Shown: piece after piece, positions 59,409 through 64,000 of the stretch | How positions within the stretch are numbered: the first letter of the stretch is position 1 | Layout of the letters: every line of letters starts with the position of its first letter | Source: an uncultured Clostridia bacterium | GTDB taxonomy: Bacteria > Bacillota > Clostridia > Christensenellales > Borkfalkiaceae | Direction: 5' to 3' | NCBI GenBank assembly: GCA_934247935.1 | Contig: CAKQKE010000004.1 | Location: 129,282-193,281 of the forward strand | Length of the DNA: 64,000 nt | Translations under genes and position numbers: made by a program | Notes under the pieces: model-generated | The model's database searches: none | The model's input: the letters and a program-made list of their open reading frames with translations, nothing else | What the model was told of the DNA's origin: nothing

Positions 59409-62243
59409 ATGAACGATACTTACATCAAAATAGAAGGAGCGAGAGAAAATAACTTAAAAAACGTAAATCTCACGATTCCCAAAAACAAACTCGTCGTTTT
59501 TACGGGGCTTTCGGGCAGCGGTAAATCGACGCTTGCGTTCGATACCATTTTTGCCGAGGGGCAAAGGCGGTACGTCGAGAGTTTGTCGAGTTACGCAAGG
59601 CAATTTTTAGGACAAATGTCAAAGCCCGACGTCGATAAAATTGAGGGGTTGTCTCCCGCAATTTCAATCGACCAGAAAACTACTTCAAACAATCCGCGCT
59701 CAACCGTGGGTACGGTCACCGAAATTTACGATTATTTCAGACTTTTATATGCGAGAATAGGTGTGCCGCACTGTCCTGAATGCGGCAGAGAAATAAAAAG
59801 GCAAACTGTAGACGAAATCGCCGACAAAGTCATGGCGATGCCCGCAGGCAGCCGTATTTACGTCAACGCTCCCGTTGTAAGAGGAAGAAAAGGCGAATAT
59901 ACAAAGCAACTCGAATCGTATAAAAAAAGCGGCTACGCAAGGGTGAAAATCGACGGCTTGTTGTACGAACTTACCGAGCAAATCACTCTCGATAAAAACA
60001 TAAAACACGAAATATCTGTAGTTATAGACAGGCTTATCGTAAAAGAAGGAATACAAAAAAGACTTACCGACAGTCTGGAAACGGCGATAAAGTTGGCAGA
60101 AGGACTCGTCGTTATCGAGTGCGACGGTAAAGAACAACTGTTTTCCACAAAATACAGTTGCCCGGTTTGCGATATCAGCATAGAAGAATTAGAGCCGAGG
60201 TTGTTCTCCTTCAACAATCCTTACGGCGCATGTCCGTGTTGCCACGGTTTGGGGTTTAACGAGACTATAGACCCCGCGCTTGTAATGGGAGATAAAAACA
60301 AATCTCTTTCCGAGGGCGCGTTTACCGTGTCGGGATGGAATCTCGACAGTTCTAAAATGACCCAAATGTACTTCAGGGCACTCGCCGACCATTACGGTTT
60401 CAGTATGGACGTACCGGTAAAAGATTTACCCAAGTCCGTCACCGATATGATTTTGTACGGAAACGGCGGCGAGAAGATAAAAATGACATACAGTACGCAC
60501 ACGTTTGCCGGCAGTATGTACTCGTCGTTCGAGGGGGTTATTCCCAATCTCGAAAGGCGTTTCCGCGAGACAACGAGCGACTACACCAAAGCCGAAATAC
60601 AAAAATATATGGTCACTAAACCGTGCGCCGAGTGCGGAGGTAAAAGGCTTAAAAAAGAAGCGTTGGCAGTAACCGTATGCGGTAAAAACATCAACGAGGT
60701 GTGCGAAATCTCCGTAGATAAGGTTTACGATTTCATAAACGGTATTCAACTCGACACTACTCAGACCTTAATCGCAACGCCGATATTAAAAGAAATTTCG
60801 GCGCGACTCAATTTCTTGAAAAACGTCGGACTCGGATACTTGTCTTTAAACAGAATGGCGGGTACGCTTTCCGGCGGTGAAGCGCAACGAATCCGTCTTG
60901 CGACTCAGATAGGAAGCGGACTTACGGGCGTGCTTTATATACTCGACGAACCGAGCATAGGTCTTCATCAAAGAGACAACGAAAAACTTATAAAAACGCT
61001 TACCAATCTTCGTGATCTCGGCAACACGCTTATCGTGGTCGAACACGACGAAGACACGATGCGTGCGGCGGATTATATAGTGGACATAGGTCCTTATGCG
61101 GGCGTGCACGGCGGCGAAGTTGTCGCTTGCGGAACTCTGGAAGATATCGAAAACAGCCCACGTTCTATCACGGGCGACTTTCTGGCGGGCAGAAGAAGTA
61201 TCGACGTGCCGCAAGAAAGGGTTGTTCCGTCGGATAGATGGCTGACGATAAAAGGGGCAAGACAAAACAACTTGAAAAACGTGGACGTGTCTTTCCCCGT
61301 AGGGTTGTTTACGGTCGTCACGGGCGTGTCGGGAAGCGGAAAAAGTTCTCTCGTCAACGAAATTTTATATCCTGCGTTGTCGGGTTCGCTCACGTACGGA
61401 AAAGCAGTCGAGGGAAATTTCGATTCAATCGAAGGCGTCGAATATTTCGATAAAGTAATACAAATCGACCAATCGCCCATAGGCAGAACGCCGAGGAGTA
61501 ACCCGGCGACTTATACGGGTGCGTTTACAAGCATAAGAGATTTGTTTGCCGCCACTCAGGACGCAAAGTCAAGGGGGTATAAATCGGGCAGATTTTCCTT
61601 TAACGTAAGCGGCGGCAGATGCGAAAACTGTAAAGGCGACGGCATAATTTGCATAGAAATGCACTTCTTGCCCGACGTGTTCGTGCCGTGCGAAGTTTGT
61701 AAAGGTAAAAGATACAACAGAGAGACCCTTCAGGTAAAATATAAAGGCAAAAATATCAGCGACGTGCTCGATATGACGGTCGACGAGGCGGTGGAGTTTT
61801 TTGAAAATTTCACAAGTATCTACAACAAAGTCAAGTGTTTGCAAGACGTGGGTCTCGGTTATATAAAACTCGGGCAACCCGCAACCACGCTTTCCGGCGG
61901 TGAAGCGCAAAGGGTAAAACTTGCGACCGAACTTTCCAAGCGCGCCACGGGCAAAACGCTTTATATACTCGACGAGCCGACGACGGGACTTCACAGTTAC
62001 GACGTCGAAAAACTCATCAATATTTTAAATCGTCTTCGCGAGGGCGGAAACACCATTATTGTAATCGAGCACAATCTCGACGTAATAAAGGTGGCGGATT
62101 ATATAATCGATTTAGGTCCCGAAGGCGGCGACGGCGGCGGACAAGTTATCGCCAAGGGAAGCCCCGAAGAGGTCGCTGAAATAAAAGGCAGTTATACGGG
62201 ATACTTTTTGAATAAAATTTTTAATCGGGAGAAAAACCAATGA
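59409..62243 (+). CDS. uvrA: Excinuclease ABC subunit A
   Basis: A 944-residue DNA damage sensor with two ABC ATPase halves. First half: Walker A GLSGSGKST, zinc-finger CPECGRE region, signature LSGGEAQRIRLATQIG, Walker B LYILDEPSIGLHQRDN. Second half: GVSGSGKSS, CENCKGDG and CEVCKGKR zinc module, LSGGEAQRVKLATELS and LDEPTTGLHSYD. Length and domain order are standard. It starts one base after uvrB with GAGG at the junction and overlaps the next gene by four bases (ATGA). Confidence 0.98.
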   Translation: MNDTYIKIEGARENNLKNVNLTIPKNKLVVFTGLSGSGKSTLAFDTIFAEGQRRYVESLSSYARQFLGQMSKPDVDKIEGLSPAISIDQKTTSNNPRSTVGTVTEIYDYFRLLYARIGVPHCPECGREIKRQTVDEIADKVMAMPAGSRIYVNAPVVRGRKGEYTKQLESYKKSGYARVKIDGLLYELTEQITLDKNIKHEISVVIDRLIVKEGIQKRLTDSLETAIKLAEGLVVIECDGKEQLFSTKYSCPVCDISIEELEPRLFSFNNPYGACPCCHGLGFNETIDPALVMGDKNKSLSEGAFTVSGWNLDSSKMTQMYFRALADHYGFSMDVPVKDLPKSVTDMILYGNGGEKIKMTYSTHTFAGSMYSSFEGVIPNLERRFRETTSDYTKAEIQKYMVTKPCAECGGKRLKKEALAVTVCGKNINEVCEISVDKVYDFINGIQLDTTQTLIATPILKEISARLNFLKNVGLGYLSLNRMAGTLSGGEAQRIRLATQIGSGLTGVLYILDEPSIGLHQRDNEKLIKTLTNLRDLGNTLIVVEHDEDTMRAADYIVDIGPYAGVHGGEVVACGTLEDIENSPRSITGDFLAGRRSIDVPQERVVPSDRWLTIKGARQNNLKNVDVSFPVGLFTVVTGVSGSGKSSLVNEILYPALSGSLTYGKAVEGNFDSIEGVEYFDKVIQIDQSPIGRTPRSNPATYTGAFTSIRDLFAATQDAKSRGYKSGRFSFNVSGGRCENCKGDGIICIEMHFLPDVFVPCEVCKGKRYNRETLQVKYKGKNISDVLDMTVDEAVEFFENFTSIYNKVKCLQDVGLGYIKLGQPATTLSGGEAQRVKLATELSKRATGKTLYILDEPTTGLHSYDVEKLINILNRLREGGNTIIVIEHNLDVIKVADYIIDLGPEGGDGGGQVIAKGSPEEVAEIKGSYTGYFLNKIFNREKNQ

Positions 62244-62713
62244 TAAGAGAAGAGTATGAAAAAACATTGAAAAACTCGGGAGGAAATGAAGTTGACCGCT
62301 CGGTCAAAATGAGCAGAAAAGAAGTAAAAATGCGCGCCAAACTCGGCGACAGAGGGTACTGCGGAAAGGAAATCGAAAAGTGCAAAGAATTAAAAAAAGC
62401 CACCGATTTTTCCACCACGTTTACTCTTATCGTTGCGGTGTTGTGTTTCGCTTTGTATTTCTGGTTTTACAACCTCGATAAAAAATCGGTAAGCAAAGTG
62501 CTTATGATTGTCATTACGGTATTTCTTGTGCTTATGGTTTTGTGGTCGATAGTTTGGTTTTTAGGGTTGAGAATAGGTCTTACAAAAAAGACAAACAGAC
62601 TTAAAGCGGAAGTCGACGAGTGGTACAAAAAAGACAAAGAAGAACAAATGAAAAAGTACGAAAGGATAAAACGTTTAAGAGAACAAAACGTACTTAAACA
62701 AGATAAGAAATGA
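62240..62713 (+). CDS. Small two-helix membrane protein co-transcribed with uvrBA
   Basis: A 157-residue protein whose ATG overlaps the uvrA stop by four bases, implying coupled translation. Residues 1-58 are basic and polar; two membrane helices (TLIVAVLCFALYFWFYNL and KVLMIVITVFLVLMVLWSIV) follow; residues about 110-157 form a highly charged amphipathic helix rich in Lys, Glu and Arg. No family recognised. GGGAGA precedes the start. A role linked to repair is only suggested by position. Confidence 0.75.
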   Translation: MIREEYEKTLKNSGGNEVDRSVKMSRKEVKMRAKLGDRGYCGKEIEKCKELKKATDFSTTFTLIVAVLCFALYFWFYNLDKKSVSKVLMIVITVFLVLMVLWSIVWFLGLRIGLTKKTNRLKAEVDEWYKKDKEEQMKKYERIKRLREQNVLKQDKK

Positions 62714-62944
62714 CACTTTTTAATTGACAGAAACGACAAAAACGGTGTTTTTTTAATAGAGTGAAAGATAAAAAATAGCACTTATTAAATGAGCGGTTTT
62801 GCGTTTTTATCGTTTCTGAACGATGTAAAAACGACTGTTTCAGTAGTTTACCAATCGACGCCGATGCTGCTTTTTTATGGTTTGGAAACTACTGTGAAAA
62901 TGATTTTTTTACGGTTGAAAAGTTATTAAAATGTTAATATTTTG

Positions 62945-62980
62945 TCGTGTTTGTAATATACGTATGCTGTAAAAACAGCA
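62945..62980. repeat. TACGTA palindromic repeat, copy 8
   Basis: GTTTGTAATATAC joined to GTATGCTGTAAAAAC, with the AACAGCAATC tail resembling copy 2. It is 20 bases before the terminator. Confidence 0.55.
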
Positions 62981-62998
62981 ATCTTAATAAAAGAATAC

Positions 62999-63029
62999 AA
63001 AAAAAGACCTCGATAATGAGGTCTTTTTT
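62999..63029. terminator. Bidirectional terminator between the uvr operon and bioY
   Basis: AAAAAAGACCTC pairs with GAGGTCTTTTTT around GATAAT; works for both converging transcripts. Confidence 0.88.
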
Positions 63030-63054
63030 AATGTCGTATTGAAATGTTTGTTGT

Positions 63055-63618
63055 TTAGTCGCTGTTTCGGTTTATGTATTTTTTCATTCTGTTTGAAATT
63101 AAAATAGCGAGCGCGATTTTCGCCAAATCGGGAATAATAAACGGCAACACGCAAGCGGTAAACGCATAAACTATCCCTTGCCAGGTAAATGTAGATTTGA
63201 CGCCGACAAACCAAAGCGTACCGGTAAAATAACAGACCAAAAGTCCGATAATCATCGCTAAAAATACTGCATAGGGTTTTTCGCCGAAGACTTTAACGAG
63301 CGAACCCGAAATTATTGCCGAGAAAATAAACCCTATAATATATCCGCCTGTCGGTCCGAGTATTACGCCCACGCCCGAGCCGAACCCGCTGAATATGGGC
63401 ACGCCTATCATGCCGAGTAAAATGTAAACAGTCACTGCGACGGTTGCGCGCATCGTGCCAAGTAAACCTACGCATAAAAATACCGCAAAGGTTTGAAGTG
63501 TGACGGGTACGCCGCCCGGGAGCGGAATAGTTATTACCGAACAAACTGCCATTATTGCCACGCATACGGCGATATAACATATTTCTTTTGCCGAAGCGTT
63601 GATTTTTTGATTGTGCAT
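63055..63618 (-). CDS. bioY: Biotin transporter substrate-binding subunit BioY (ECF S component)
   Basis: A 187-residue membrane protein with about six helices. The BioY pattern is clear: ITIPLPGGVPVTLQTFAVFL near the N-terminus, YILLGMIGVPIFSGF, and GPTGGYIIGF. It binds biotin and docks with a shared ECF energising module (EcfA1A2T), which is not in this window. AAAGGAAA lies before the ATG. Biotin-linked regulation is likely; an inverted repeat lies between promoter and start. Confidence 0.95.
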   Translation of the reverse strand: MHNQKINASAKEICYIAVCVAIMAVCSVITIPLPGGVPVTLQTFAVFLCVGLLGTMRATVAVTVYILLGMIGVPIFSGFGSGVGVILGPTGGYIIGFIFSAIISGSLVKVFGEKPYAVFLAMIIGLLVCYFTGTLWFVGVKSTFTWQGIVYAFTACVLPFIIPDLAKIALAILISNRMKKYINRNSD

Positions 63619-63655
63619 TTGCGTTTCCTTTTAAATAAAATTTTCGTTGGTTTTG

Positions 63656-63715
63656 TGTTTGAAAAGCAGTAAATCGTCGACCGATTAATACGCCGGCCAA
63701 ACGAAGTTTCAAACA
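63656..63715 (-). promoter_or_regulatory. Inverted repeat in the bioY leader, possible operator
   Basis: TGTTTGAAA at 63656-63664 and TTTCAAACA at 63707-63715, 42 bases apart, lie between the bioY start and its -10 box. It may be a hairpin or a paired operator (for example for a BirA-type repressor), but it does not match the known BirA box. Confidence 0.4.
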
Positions 63716-63721
63716 TATTGT

Positions 63722-63750
63722 ATTATATAATCGAGGTAATAAAAAGTCAA
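63722..63750 (-). promoter_or_regulatory. Sigma-A-type promoter for bioY
   Basis: On the minus strand TTGACT (63745-63750), 17-bp spacer and perfect TATAAT (63722-63727); leader about 95 bases. Confidence 0.8.
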
Positions 63751-63891
63751 GCAAACGCATAGAGGAAAGGATTATTTTATAAAAATTGAGACTGGCATTG
63801 CGGTTGAAAAATATAACCCGATCAAAAAATTAAAAAAATCAAGGCGTATATTGTGCAAGCAATTAAATTAAAAATCAAGGCGAAACTAAAA

Positions 63892-63916
63892 CCCTTGCAA
63901 GCAAGTTTACAATTTG
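63892..63916 (-). repeat. Dispersed repeat, inverted partial copy C
   Basis: On the minus strand it reads AAATTGTAAACTTGCTTGCA followed by AGGGT, matching the heart of copies A and B. Confidence 0.55.
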
Positions 63917-64000
63917 AAAAATGATTTTATTACTTATATTATAATTTTCGTTTATAAAATTTATCTTCGTTAAATTTTACGTTTGCTTACGCAAACCGCA

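Larger units (their letters stand above)
62714..63054. other. 341-bp convergent intergenic region after the uvr operon
   Basis: It contains a possible long hairpin (CAGTAGTTT at 62841-62849 with AAACTACTG at 62886-62894), a TACGTA repeat (62945-62980) and a bidirectional terminator. No coding frame. Confidence 0.55.
63619..64000. other. 382-bp non-coding end of window
   Basis: It contains the bioY control region (promoter and inverted repeat) and an inverted fragment of the dispersed repeat at 63892-63916. The last 200 bases are AT-rich with no visible gene start. Confidence 0.6.

Overview
The window looks like a chromosomal stretch of a low-GC, anaerobic, probably spore-forming member of the Bacillota (class Clostridia, perhaps an uncultured gut lineage). 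The reasons are gene content and order. There is a spoVT, SpoVB-like flippase, mazG run and a separate prs, pth, mfd run, both as near the Bacillus subtilis spoVT locus. There is also a CwlD-type amidase, an oxygen-independent NrdD/NrdG ribonucleotide reductase, lipoproteins with clear lipoboxes, strong AGGAG ribosome sites and housekeeping-type promoters with 17-bp spacers. The lineage below class is a guess. I saw no rRNA, tRNA, CRISPR array, transposase or prophage.

Layout. 1-2541: a LacZ-type GH2 protein, cut by the window edge, that has lost both catalytic glutamates. 2764-3723: RmlB-type dehydratase. 4010-10026: spoVT, flippase, mazG and dusB, then a nitrilase-fold pseudoenzyme and trmL. 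10501-16306: four cytosolic peptidases in a row (M18, M29, PepT, M3/PepF). 16599-21659: two divergent P-type ATPases, one intact and one with nearly all catalytic motifs lost. 22177-27483: an intact GH2 enzyme, a patatin phospholipase, a non-coding stretch with three DnaA boxes, a CwlD-like amidase and a CPBP protease. 27704-36533: rlmH, tadA, prs, pth, mfd and a parvulin-type foldase lipoprotein. 36659-40252: a metal-homeostasis island (CDF transporter, a COG0523 GTPase with a 94-residue His/Asp/Cys tract, and a COG0523-DUF1980 fusion). 40999-43859: nrdDG behind two NrdR boxes. 44222-48276: an overlapping three-gene operon encoding a DUF4116-repeat protein, a DUF2201/VWA protein and a MoxR-type AAA+ ATPase. 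48650-50372: an exonuclease with a BRCT-like tail, then mntP. 50665-53091: leuS on the minus strand. 53241-53558: a 158-bp unit in tandem that can fold as a cloverleaf. 53724-57393: a lipoprotein, a PAP2 phosphatase and three small membrane proteins. 57446-62713: uvrB, uvrA and a small membrane protein. 63055-63618: bioY on the minus strand.

How the genes work together. Much of the window is core biology: tRNA and rRNA modification and charging (dusB, trmL, tadA, rlmH, pth, leuS), DNA repair (mfd, uvrAB), nucleotide supply (prs, nrdDG, mazG) and envelope or sporulation functions (spoVT, flippase, amidase, PAP2). Peptide breakdown and transition-metal handling are the main specialised themes. 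The least explained parts are the MoxR/VWA/DUF4116 operon, three apparent pseudoenzymes, a dispersed palindromic repeat centred on TACGTA (eight intergenic copies plus a coding look-alike) and the tandem cloverleaf element.
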